This document shows, in pieces, positions 7,710-16,124 of a stretch of DNA of 64,000 bases (its first letter is position 1; every line of letters begins with the position of its first letter). The position numbers and the translations under genes are program-made. Source of the stretch: Tenacibaculum discolor. GTDB taxonomy: Bacteria > Bacteroidota > Bacteroidia > Flavobacteriales > Flavobacteriaceae. The stretch is from positions 1-64,000 of the forward strand of contig NZ_RCCS01000009.1 in the NCBI RefSeq assembly GCF_003664185.1, read 5' to 3'. Below the pieces are notes generated by a model. That model did not search any database. It worked only from the letters and a program-made list of their open reading frames with translations, and was not told where the DNA came from.

Positions 7710-10688
7710 ATGCAAAACAAAGGATTAATTAAATTATTTGCTATACTTTTTGGTCTAGTAAGTATTTATCAATTATCGTTTACGTTCTTTGCCAATACGG
7801 TAGAAGATAGTGCGAAACAGTATGCTAAGGCTAATGTTAGTGATAACAATGGTAGAGCTTTGGCTAGATATGAAAGAAAATACTTAGATAGCGTAGCTAA
7901 CAAAGAGGTAGTAAACTTAGGATTTGCAAAGTACTCTTACAACGATATTAAGAACAAGGAAATGAACCTTGGTCTTGATTTAAAAGGGGGTATTAATGCA
8001 ATTTTACAGGTATCGGTAAAAGATATCTTAATCGGATTATCTAACGATTCTCAAAACACAACTTTTAAGCAAGCGTTAGCAAATGCTGATGAAGCTCAAA
8101 AGAATAGTCAAGAGAATTACTTAGATTTATTCTACAACGAGTTCGAAAAATTAAGCAACGGTAGCGTTAAGTTAAGCGATCCAAGCATTTTTGGAACTAA
8201 AGCTTTACGTGATAAAATAGACTTCAACAAAACCAACGAGCAGGTTAAATCGACTTTACAAGAAGAAATCAACACTTCTATCAACACTGCTTTTGAAGTA
8301 TTACGTAGCCGTATTGACAAATTTGGAGTTGTTCAACCAAATATCCAACGCATTGGAACTTCTGGTAGAATTCAAGTTGAATTACCAGGAGCTAAAGACA
8401 TTGACCGTGTAGAGAAGTTATTACAGAGTACTGCTGAATTACAGTTCTGGGAAGTTCACACAAATGCAGATGTTCAAAACTTTTTCTTTGCCGCAAATGC
8501 AAAGGTTGCTGAAATGTTAAAAGATGATTCAGCTACTGAACAAGTTAAAGATACTGCTAAGGCAGACAACGATATTGATGATTTATTAGGTGAATCAGCT
8601 GATTCAACAAAAGTTGAAACTCAAAAGAATTTATTTTCTTATTTATACCCTAATGTAGCGCAAAGCCAACAACAAATAAGTTCTTTAGTTGCACAAGCTA
8701 GAGTTCAGGATACTGCGAAAGTAAATAGTTTCTTACACAACAAGGAAGTAAGAGCTTTGTTACCTAACAATTTAAAATACACTAAGTTTTTATGGGACTA
8801 TAAGTCTCAAGCTGGTGCTGATGGAACTGAGATTATTGGTTTATATGCTATTAAATCTAACAGAAAAGACAAAGCTCCTATTGATGGAGATGTAATTGCT
8901 GATGCCAAACAAGAATACGACCAGCTAAGTAAGCCTGTTGTATCTATGTTAATGAATGGTTCAGGAACTAAGCAATGGGCAAAAATGACTAGCGAAAATG
9001 TTGGTAAGTTCGTCGCTGTAGTTTTAGACAACTATGTATATACTGCTCCTGTAGTAAACGGAGCTATCACAGGAGGTAGTACTCAGATTTCAGGAGGTAC
9101 AATGACTGTAAATGAAGCTCAAGATATTGCTACTGTATTAAAAGCTGGTAAGCTACCTGCTCCAGCTCGTATTATCCAAGCACAGGTTGTTGGTCCATCA
9201 TTAGGTAAAGAATCTATTGATGCTAGTATGTGGTCATTTGGATTAGCTATTATTTTAGTACTAGTTTGGATGTTCTTATACTACGGAAGAGCTGGTATTT
9301 ATGCCAACATTGCTTTAGTAGTTAACATCTTATTCATTTTTGGAATTTTAGCCTCGTTTAACTCTGTATTGACATTACCTGGTATTGCTGGTATTATCTT
9401 AACCATAGGTATGTCGGTAGATGCGAACGTAATTATTTTTGAAAGAATTAAAGAAGCATTATATGGAGGAAAAAACTTAGGTGAATCTGTAGATGAAGGT
9501 TTTAGTATTAAAGGTGCATTATCTGCAATTATTGATGCCAATATTACTACTTTATTAACAGGTATTATTTTATATACTTTCGGTACAGGACCAATTAAAG
9601 GTTTTGCTTTAACTTTAATGATTGGTATTGCTACTTCTTTATTTACAGCTGTATTTATTACTCGTTTATTTATTGACGGTTCTGTTGAAAGAGGTACTAA
9701 ATTATCTTTCAATACTGGTTTCTCTAAAAATTGGTTTAGAAATATTAGTATTGAATTCTTACAAAAGCGTAAGGTTGCTTACATTATTTCAGGATTCTTT
9801 ATCGTAGTTGGTTTAGTTTCTATTTTTACTGTAGGTTTAAAACAAGGAGTAGACTTTAAAGGAGGTCGTTCTTATGTAGTTCGTTTTGATGAAGCTATGA
9901 AAGGAAACGAAGTAGCTGAACAATTAAAAGATGTATTTGGTACAGCTCCAGAAGTAAAAACTTATGGTTCTGATCATCAATTAAAAATTACTACTGCCTT
10001 CAAAATTGATGAAGAAGGTACTGATGTTGATGAAACTGTACAAAATGCTCTATACAATGGTTTAAAACCATATTTAGGTGATACTTCATATGAAAACTTT
10101 AAACCTGGTTTTGAAAAAGCAGGAAATGGAATTATGAGCTATATGAAAGTAGAACCAACTATTGCAGATGATATTAAGCAATCAGCTTTGTGGGCAGTTT
10201 TAGGTTCATTAATTGTAGTTTTCTTATATATCTTATTACGTTTTAGAAAAATGGCTTATTCTATCGGTGCGGTAGTAGCTGTTTTCCACGATGTTTTAGT
10301 TGTATTAGGTGTATTCTCTTTACTATACAAATTCATGCCATTTGATATGGAGATTGGTCAATCGTTTATCGCTGCTATATTAACAGTAGTAGGATACTCA
10401 TTGAACGATACCGTGGTAATTTTTGATAGAATTAGAGAGTTTACAGAAGGTAAAAACTCAGTTACTGCTAGCTTAGTAAACAAAGCATTAAACAGTACAT
10501 TAGGAAGAACTATCAACACATCTTTAACTACATTATTAGTAATGTTAGCTATCTTCTTCTTTGGAGGAGACAGTATTAAAGGGTTTATGTTCGCATTAAT
10601 CGTAGGTGTGGTAGTAGGTACTTACTCTTCTTTATTTGTTGCAACGCCAATTATGTTTGACGTTTCTAAAAAAGAAGAAAACAAGTAA
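7710..10688 (+). CDS. secDF: Protein translocase SecDF fusion
   Basis: Inner-membrane RND-type subunit that uses the proton motive force to complete Sec-dependent export. 992 residues, the SecD-SecF fusion usual in Bacteroidota. The SecD half starts with a membrane anchor and contains LGLDLKGGINAILQV. It has a large periplasmic domain with an inserted D/K-rich stretch (DNDIDDLLGESADSTK). Its membrane bundle includes GMSVDANVIIFERIKEAL. The SecF half begins near residue 680 with its own GVDFKGGRSYVVRF and a second bundle containing GYSLNDTVVIFDRIRE. Monocistronic, with its own promoter and terminator. Confidence 0.98.
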   Translation: MQNKGLIKLFAILFGLVSIYQLSFTFFANTVEDSAKQYAKANVSDNNGRALARYERKYLDSVANKEVVNLGFAKYSYNDIKNKEMNLGLDLKGGINAILQVSVKDILIGLSNDSQNTTFKQALANADEAQKNSQENYLDLFYNEFEKLSNGSVKLSDPSIFGTKALRDKIDFNKTNEQVKSTLQEEINTSINTAFEVLRSRIDKFGVVQPNIQRIGTSGRIQVELPGAKDIDRVEKLLQSTAELQFWEVHTNADVQNFFFAANAKVAEMLKDDSATEQVKDTAKADNDIDDLLGESADSTKVETQKNLFSYLYPNVAQSQQQISSLVAQARVQDTAKVNSFLHNKEVRALLPNNLKYTKFLWDYKSQAGADGTEIIGLYAIKSNRKDKAPIDGDVIADAKQEYDQLSKPVVSMLMNGSGTKQWAKMTSENVGKFVAVVLDNYVYTAPVVNGAITGGSTQISGGTMTVNEAQDIATVLKAGKLPAPARIIQAQVVGPSLGKESIDASMWSFGLAIILVLVWMFLYYGRAGIYANIALVVNILFIFGILASFNSVLTLPGIAGIILTIGMSVDANVIIFERIKEALYGGKNLGESVDEGFSIKGALSAIIDANITTLLTGIILYTFGTGPIKGFALTLMIGIATSLFTAVFITRLFIDGSVERGTKLSFNTGFSKNWFRNISIEFLQKRKVAYIISGFFIVVGLVSIFTVGLKQGVDFKGGRSYVVRFDEAMKGNEVAEQLKDVFGTAPEVKTYGSDHQLKITTAFKIDEEGTDVDETVQNALYNGLKPYLGDTSYENFKPGFEKAGNGIMSYMKVEPTIADDIKQSALWAVLGSLIVVFLYILLRFRKMAYSIGAVVAVFHDVLVVLGVFSLLYKFMPFDMEIGQSFIAAILTVVGYSLNDTVVIFDRIREFTEGKNSVTASLVNKALNSTLGRTINTSLTTLLVMLAIFFFGGDSIKGFMFALIVGVVVGTYSSLFVATPIMFDVSKKEENK

Positions 10689-10707
10689 CTCATATAAAAG
10701 CATACAT

Positions 10708-10742
10708 AAAACCGTTTTGAATAAACTTCAAAACGGTTTTTT
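10708..10742 (+). terminator. Terminator after secDF
   Basis: AAAACCGTTTTG pairs with CAAAACGGTTTT around a 9-base loop and ends in a T-run. Confidence 0.88.
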
Positions 10743-10760
10743 CATTTAATATCAAGCAAC

Positions 10761-10768
10761 TATCTTTG
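10761..10768 (+). promoter_or_regulatory. -7 box directly before the HPRT-Adk gene
   Basis: TATCTTTG ends only 7 bases before the ATG at 10776, so the transcript would begin within about three bases of the start codon. This predicts a leaderless or almost leaderless mRNA. The upstream box is only a T-run. Confidence 0.6.
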
Positions 10769-10775
10769 CAGTCTG

Positions 10776-11894
10776 ATGAAAATTACAAAACTCCACGATT
10801 TATACTTTAAAGAATTTATTTCAGCTGATGAAATTTCTAAAATTGTTAGCTCTTTAGCTCAACAAGTAAAAAAAGATTTACCTTCTAACGAAGTTCCTAT
10901 TTTCATAGGAATTTTGAATGGGTGCTTTGTTTTTACTGCAGATTTTTTACGTGAATATAAAGGAAACTGTGAAATTAGTTTTGTTAAGTTGTCTTCATAC
11001 CAAGGCACAGCTTCAACAGAAAATGTAAAGAGTTTAATAGGTCTTAATGAAGATTTATCTGGTCGTACCGTTGTAATTTTAGAAGATATTATTGATACAG
11101 GTACAACCTTACAAGAGATTTACGAAATCTTTAAAACTAAAAATTTAAAAGAATTAAAAATAGTAACACTTTTTTACAAGCCTGATGTTTACCGTAAAGA
11201 GTTACACATAGATTATATCGGAAAAGGTATTGACGATAAATTTATTGTAGGCTACGGATTAGATTACAAAGGGTATGGTAGAAACTTGCCTGCTATTTAT
11301 CAATTAACAACACAACCCAAAATGAAAAACGTCGTATTATTCGGCCCTCCTGGAGCAGGAAAAGGTACTCAAGCAGAAGTTTTAAAAGAAAAATACAATT
11401 TAGTACACATTTCAACAGGAGATGTATTCCGATTTAATATTAAAAATGAAACTGAATTAGGTGTATTAGCGAAAAAATATATTGATGCTGGTGATTTAGT
11501 TCCTGATGAAGTTACGGTTAACATGCTAAAAGAAGAGGTAAACAAAAATGCAGATGCTGCTGGTTTTATTTTTGATGGTTTCCCTCGTACAGAATCGCAA
11601 GCAGAAGCTTTAGATGCTTTTTTAGCTGAAAAAGGTGAACGTATTAACGGAATGGTTGCTTTAGAAGTTCCTGAAGATTTATTAGTTAAGCGTATTTTAG
11701 AAAGAGGAAAAACCAGTGGTCGTTCTGACGATATGGATGAAAGTAAAATCCGCAATCGTTTTAACGAATACAACACTAAAACAGCTGTTTTAAAAGATTA
11801 TTACCAAGCACAAGGTAATTACTACGGCGTAAACGGAGTTGGTTCTATTGAAGAGATCACACAACGTTTATCAGACGTATTTGATACATTATAA
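10776..11894 (+). CDS. adk: Fused hypoxanthine phosphoribosyltransferase and adenylate kinase
   Basis: Two complete enzymes in one 372-residue frame. Residues 1 to about 180 form a type I phosphoribosyltransferase that salvages hypoxanthine/guanine with PRPP. They contain SSYQGT (flexible loop) and the PRPP-binding VVILEDIIDTGTT (about 99-111). Residues from about 183 form adenylate kinase (AMP + ATP to 2 ADP), with the P-loop FGPPGAGKGTQ (189-199), FDGFPRTESQAEALD and the short-lid segment RGKTSGRSDD. No stop separates the halves. An internal ATG at 11322 could in principle start Adk alone. Similar fusions are, to my recollection, usual in flavobacteria. The fusion couples base salvage to nucleotide phosphorylation. 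Confidence 0.95.
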   Translation: MKITKLHDLYFKEFISADEISKIVSSLAQQVKKDLPSNEVPIFIGILNGCFVFTADFLREYKGNCEISFVKLSSYQGTASTENVKSLIGLNEDLSGRTVVILEDIIDTGTTLQEIYEIFKTKNLKELKIVTLFYKPDVYRKELHIDYIGKGIDDKFIVGYGLDYKGYGRNLPAIYQLTTQPKMKNVVLFGPPGAGKGTQAEVLKEKYNLVHISTGDVFRFNIKNETELGVLAKKYIDAGDLVPDEVTVNMLKEEVNKNADAAGFIFDGFPRTESQAEALDAFLAEKGERINGMVALEVPEDLLVKRILERGKTSGRSDDMDESKIRNRFNEYNTKTAVLKDYYQAQGNYYGVNGVGSIEEITQRLSDVFDTL

Positions 11895-11967
11895 CAAGAA
11901 CTTGTTTAATCATTAAAGCAATAATAATTATCGCTTTTTTAAAGATTCAACAAATAAACAACAAACA

Positions 11968-12957
11968 ATGACTGAAGGAAATTTTGTCGACTATATTAAA
12001 ATCTACGCATCATCTGGTAAAGGTGGTCGTGGATCTGCACACTTACATCGCGAAAAATATATTGCGAAAGGTGGACCTGATGGTGGTGACGGTGGTCGAG
12101 GTGGTCACATAATATTACGTGGCGATAAAAATATGTGGACACTTTTCCATTTAAAATTTAAACGTCATTTTAGAGCTGAACACGGTGGTGATGGAAGTAG
12201 CAGTAGAAGTACTGGACATGATGGTGCAGATGTTATAATTCCTGTTCCATTGGGAACTATTATCCGTGATGCTGATACTGACGAAATTTTATATGAAGTT
12301 ATTGAAGACGGAGAAGAAATCATCTTATTAGAAGGTGGTAAAGGTGGTCGTGGTAACTGGCATTTTAAATCATCTACTAACCAAACTCCTCGTTATGCTC
12401 AACCAGGTATTGACGGACAGGAAGGTTGGTACCGTATTGAGTTAAAAGTTTTAGCTGATGTTGGTTTAGTTGGTTTCCCAAATGCTGGAAAATCTACTTT
12501 ATTATCAGTAATTACAGCTGCAAAACCTAAAATTGCTGATTACGCTTTTACTACCTTAAAACCTAACTTAGGTATTGTAGAGTATCGTAATCATCAAAGT
12601 TTTGTAATGGCTGATATTCCTGGAATTATTGAAGGAGCCGCTGAAGGAAAAGGTTTGGGGCATCACTTTTTACGTCATATAGAACGTAACTCTACCCTAC
12701 TCTTTTTAATTCCTGCAGATAGCGAGGATATAAAAAAGGAATATGAAATCTTGCTAAATGAACTTCGTAAACACAATCCTGAATTATTGGATAAAGATCG
12801 TTTGTTAGCTATCTCAAAATCGGATATGTTAGATGATGAACTTAAAGAAGAAATCAAACAAGATTTACCAGAAGGTATTGAAGCCTTATTTATCTCTTCT
12901 GTAGCTCAACAGGGCTTAATGGAGTTAAAAGATAAACTCTGGCAAATGTTGAATTAA
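11968..12957 (+). CDS. obgE: GTPase Obg
   Basis: Ribosome-associated GTPase needed for late 50S assembly and growth control. 329 residues with the glycine-rich Obg fold (about 1-158, repeats such as [13 protein letters not shown]). The G domain shows G1 GFPNAGKST, the G2 Thr region [10 protein letters not shown]3 DIPGIIEGA and G4 SKSD. The variable C-terminal extension is minimal. Gene order adk-obgE suggests co-transcription from the adk promoter. Confidence 0.97.
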   Translation: MTEGNFVDYIKIYASSGKGGRGSAHLHREKYIAKGGPDGGDGGRGGHIILRGDKNMWTLFHLKFKRHFRAEHGGDGSSSRSTGHDGADVIIPVPLGTIIRDADTDEILYEVIEDGEEIILLEGGKGGRGNWHFKSSTNQTPRYAQPGIDGQEGWYRIELKVLADVGLVGFPNAGKSTLLSVITAAKPKIADYAFTTLKPNLGIVEYRNHQSFVMADIPGIIEGAAEGKGLGHHFLRHIERNSTLLFLIPADSEDIKKEYEILLNELRKHNPELLDKDRLLAISKSDMLDDELKEEIKQDLPEGIEALFISSVAQQGLMELKDKLWQMLN

Positions 12958-12977
12958 TTATTCAACTAAATAATATT

Positions 12978-13010
12978 AAAAAAGCAATCTCATTTGAGGT
13001 TGCTTTTTTT
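12978..13010. terminator. Terminator between obgE and a convergent lipoprotein gene
   Basis: GCAATCTCA pairs with TGAGGTTGC, with A and T runs on either side, so it can work in both directions. The 32 bases AAAAAAGC...GCTTTTTT recur exactly after lysS at 37931-37962. Confidence 0.88.
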
Positions 13011-13013
13011 ATT

Positions 13014-13643
13014 TTAATTCATGTTCCAAACTTTTTCAAAAACTTCTTTAAAAACTATGCTAGAATTTTTTTTAGAACTTTTTTGAATATACAAATTCAT
13101 TAGTGCTACTCTATCTACAGCACTTGGATGTGTAAATATTTCTGGACCTAATAAAGATTGAACTACTTCTAAATTCTGTTTTAATTCTTCTCCTAAAGCT
13201 TTCTCTTTAGTTAGCATTAAATGTATAGCAATTAAATCTGCTAAATACTCTGCTTTTTTATAATCATTTGTTTCAATCCCAGAAGGTATTTGCAAACCTA
13301 ATTTAAACTTTTTTGCTTGGTTAAGTGTTACAATATGACCTATCTCATGAGATAATACATAAACTTTTATATAATCTTTATCATAATCTACTAATCCTTG
13401 ACTTACTTCAATATAATTATCTGCTGCTCCAGCATTAATAGAGTTGTCATTTTTATCTATCCTAAATTCACTAGGTATTTTTATATCAATATATGAACTA
13501 AACAAAGGTTTTATTTTTTCTTGATATAATTTATTTAACTGTTCTTCTTTATTTAATTCTAGAACTATGTCTTCATTTTTTATAGCACTCGTTTTACAAG
13601 TTACTAGTAAAATAGCTATTAATAATATGGTTACTTTATTCAT
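13014..13643 (-). CDS. Small HExxH metallopeptidase-like lipoprotein
   Basis: 209-residue predicted lipoprotein (lipobox LLVTC, Cys16). It carries a zinc-peptidase signature, H99-E100-I-G-H103, and a second motif AEYLAD (Glu132, Asp136), the HExxH...ExxxD arrangement seen in M48-like peptidases. It lacks the membrane segments of HtpX/Ste24. No substrate is predicted. It lies after the SusC/SusD lipoprotein gene but is separated from it by a minus-strand terminator, so it is probably a separate unit or expressed by read-through. Confidence 0.75.
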   Translation of the reverse strand: MNKVTILLIAILLVTCKTSAIKNEDIVLELNKEEQLNKLYQEKIKPLFSSYIDIKIPSEFRIDKNDNSINAGAADNYIEVSQGLVDYDKDYIKVYVLSHEIGHIVTLNQAKKFKLGLQIPSGIETNDYKKAEYLADLIAIHLMLTKEKALGEELKQNLEVVQSLLGPEIFTHPSAVDRVALMNLYIQKSSKKNSSIVFKEVFEKVWNMN

Positions 13644-13654
13644 TATAAATTTGC

Positions 13655-13690
13655 ATAAAAAAACACCCTTAAAATAAATTCTAAGAGTGC
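13655..13690 (-). terminator. Terminator of the SusC/SusD operon
   Basis: On the minus strand CACTCTTA (82-89 of 136xx) pairs with TAAGGGTG (64-71), one G-T wobble, followed by seven Ts. It lies 20 bases after the lipoprotein stop codon. Confidence 0.8.
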
Positions 13691-13710
13691 TTAACTAGGG
13701 GAATAATCAA

Positions 13711-14724
13711 TTAATCAAAATAAGTGTACGTAATGTCAGTGTTAATGAATCCAAATACTACATATGACGCTGTTACAGGGTAGTTATCTGTGTTATATGT
13801 ATATATTACAGGTGTATCACTTGAAAAACTACCTTGTGTTGGGTTGTTTACATTTACTGCATCTAACCCTATTCCTATATTAATCTTTGAAAAAGCTGAT
13901 GGGTAAACACCTTTAAAAGGATTATTTTTGTCATCATAAGTGTTTTCCAATGTTTCAGTTCCAATAGTTTGAGACTTTACATTCCCTTCTTCATTGTATA
14001 CATAACTTGTATTAGTTATTTTATCATTTTCTTTGTTTACCCTTACCTTCTTTTCTAATCTATTATCTGAATCATAAGTGTAGGTATAAGTATAAACCTC
14101 TTTACCGTCTTCTTTTTCAATAGCGCTTACAATTAAACCTGTATCATTGTAAGTGTAGCTTGTACTTTTCGCATCGGTTTTAACTTCTATTACTTGGTTT
14201 TTATCATCATATACCAATGTGTACGTTGTAGTTACTCCTCCTTCTTCAATTGCATATGATTTAATAAAGTTAGATACATCATCATATGTATAAGTAGTTA
14301 GACTCTCACTATAATCATCTTTAAAAAGGAAGGTTTTTATTTTTGAACCACTACCTACTTCTCCACGAATATTAATAGTAACATTGTATACTTTTTCATC
14401 ACCATTTTCAGCAGTAACAGTAAATGGCATTGCTTCACCATCTACAAAGCTTATCACTTCTCCTGAAGCTGGTGAAATAGTAGCTTTATCTGATATGGTA
14501 ATATTAGGAACTAAACCTGTAATATCTGTTTTAAAAGGAACACTTATTGTAATGTTATTTCCTAAATCATATATAACATCCTCTTCGCTTAAGCCTTCAA
14601 AATTTATTTTGAAACTTGTAATACTGTTTAAAGATGATTGTACTACTTTATCGCTATCATCACTAGAGCAGCCTACTACTACAAGCGCTATAATTAAAGA
14701 CAAAAAAGGGAATACTTTTTTCAT
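13711..14724 (-). CDS. SusC/SusD-associated surface lipoprotein
   Basis: 337-residue lipoprotein (lipobox VVVGC, Cys19, followed by SSDDSD). The acidic residues after the Cys fit the flavobacterial surface-export signal. Residues about 35-120 form an Ig-like domain of the kind found next to SusD (the ITGLVPNITISDKATISPASG and TAENGDEKVYNVTI blocks). The remainder has Tyr/Asp-rich short repeats (YTYDD, YTYNDTG, YTYTYDSDN), like YD-repeat beta strands. As the third member of the SusC-SusD set it probably binds the same ligand at the surface. The ligand is unknown. Confidence 0.75.
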   Translation of the reverse strand: MKKVFPFLSLIIALVVVGCSSDDSDKVVQSSLNSITSFKINFEGLSEEDVIYDLGNNITISVPFKTDITGLVPNITISDKATISPASGEVISFVDGEAMPFTVTAENGDEKVYNVTINIRGEVGSGSKIKTFLFKDDYSESLTTYTYDDVSNFIKSYAIEEGGVTTTYTLVYDDKNQVIEVKTDAKSTSYTYNDTGLIVSAIEKEDGKEVYTYTYTYDSDNRLEKKVRVNKENDKITNTSYVYNEEGNVKSQTIGTETLENTYDDKNNPFKGVYPSAFSKINIGIGLDAVNVNNPTQGSFSSDTPVIYTYNTDNYPVTASYVVFGFINTDITYTYFD

Positions 14725-14753
14725 AATGTAAAAATTTAAATATTATTAATTTA

Positions 14754-14782
14754 TTATCGACTTCTTTTATTCCGTTCGATAA
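14754..14782 (-). promoter_or_regulatory. Hairpin between susD-like and lipoprotein genes
   Basis: TTATCGA (14754-14760) and TCGATAA (14776-14782) form a 7-bp inverted repeat without a T-run. Such intercistronic stems can set the ratio of upstream to downstream message, which is inference here. Confidence 0.3.
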
Positions 14783-14796
14783 TCACGGACTATACT

Positions 14797-16113
14797 TTAA
14801 AAGTTTGGGTTGTTTATTTTAGCATCGTTAGGAAACTGAACTACGTATCTACTGTCGTTTTGTTGTAATGTGTAATTTTTTCCTTCATACCACTTTACAA
14901 TTTGTGGTTGTGTAGTTCTCTTTAAATCATTCCAACGTTGACCTTCAATAGCAAATTCACGTGCACGCTCATCTAATATTTCTTCATACAACTCTTGTTT
15001 GTTTAAAGAGTTGATATATGTAGTATACGTTGTCATTTTAGACGGAGTATATCTGTTTTTTGCAAACGCTAACAATTCTGTTTTTGCTAAACTTAATTCG
15101 TTTTGTTGCGCATACGCTTCTGCTAAAATCAAATACAGTTCTGCTACCCTGAAGGTGGATTTGTACTTAATATCAGCTGTTTTATTGGCTCTATAAACCG
15201 TTCCGTCTTTCCTAAAATACATATTGAATCTTAAATCATTTGTTCTATCGTATTTACTTAAAAAAGTATCAGACATAGAAGCATCGGTAGTGATATTATC
15301 AGAAGATATCATGTCTAACGCCAAAATAGATTCTACTGAATTAAATTCTGAAGGCATCATAGAACTATCTGAGTTTAAATCTTGAACAGTATTTTTTATA
15401 GCCAATGCTTCTTTAGCTGCATCAATAGCTTGTTGCCATTCATTTTTAGATAAAAACACCTTGGCTTTTAAGCTTTTTAAAGCTATTGTTGAGAATCTAT
15501 AATTTAATCCTGTTTCTTGTTGCGCAACATTTAAACGTGTTTCAGCATTTGTAATATCTTGTAAGATTTGCTCATAAACCTCTTCAACTGATTGAATATC
15601 ATATTTCTGATCTAAATTATACTCAGTTACTACAGGCACTCCTCCATCGCTATTAGCAGTTGTAACATTATAAGCTTTACTATATAAATTAACCAACTGA
15701 AAATATTGTAAGGCTCTTAAAGCATAAGCTTCACCTACCAACTGACTAATTTGAGTGGCGTCTCCAGTTATTTCAGCTTGATTTTCTATAACGTGATTTG
15801 CATGAAAGATTATTTTGTAAAAACTAGCATACGAAAAAGCTGTTGTTAATGGCGACGCACTTTCGTCATTCCATATAAAAAGATCTTCATACAGTTCAGA
15901 TGCAAAAGATGCTTTGGTTAATTGAAGCTCATCACTTCTATATGTTGTTAATATATGGTTGTTTTTTTTTGTACCGTAAGCTGTTGTTAAAAAGCTTCGG
16001 TAATCTTCAACCGATTTAGGAATTATTTGCCCTACTGGCTCTACATCTAAGTAGTCATCACACGAAACCATGCTTGCTACTGCTATGAATAATATATATA
16101 TGTGTTTTCTCAT
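14797..16113 (-). CDS. RagB/SusD family nutrient-uptake lipoprotein
   Basis: Surface lipoprotein that caps the SusC-type transporter and captures the ligand. 438 residues, lipobox SMVSC (Cys19) followed by DDYLDVEP, a typical SusD start. TPR-like helices follow (AYALRALQYFQLVNLY). The C-terminal RagB/SusD block contains ELYLILAEAYAQ, EILDERAREFAIEGQRWNDLKRT. Eleven bases downstream of susC. The partner of a zinc protease suggests peptides rather than glycans, which is inference. Confidence 0.95.
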   Translation of the reverse strand: MRKHIYILFIAVASMVSCDDYLDVEPVGQIIPKSVEDYRSFLTTAYGTKKNNHILTTYRSDELQLTKASFASELYEDLFIWNDESASPLTTAFSYASFYKIIFHANHVIENQAEITGDATQISQLVGEAYALRALQYFQLVNLYSKAYNVTTANSDGGVPVVTEYNLDQKYDIQSVEEVYEQILQDITNAETRLNVAQQETGLNYRFSTIALKSLKAKVFLSKNEWQQAIDAAKEALAIKNTVQDLNSDSSMMPSEFNSVESILALDMISSDNITTDASMSDTFLSKYDRTNDLRFNMYFRKDGTVYRANKTADIKYKSTFRVAELYLILAEAYAQQNELSLAKTELLAFAKNRYTPSKMTTYTTYINSLNKQELYEEILDERAREFAIEGQRWNDLKRTTQPQIVKWYEGKNYTLQQNDSRYVVQFPNDAKINNPNF

Positions 16114-16124
16114 TTCTATATTTT

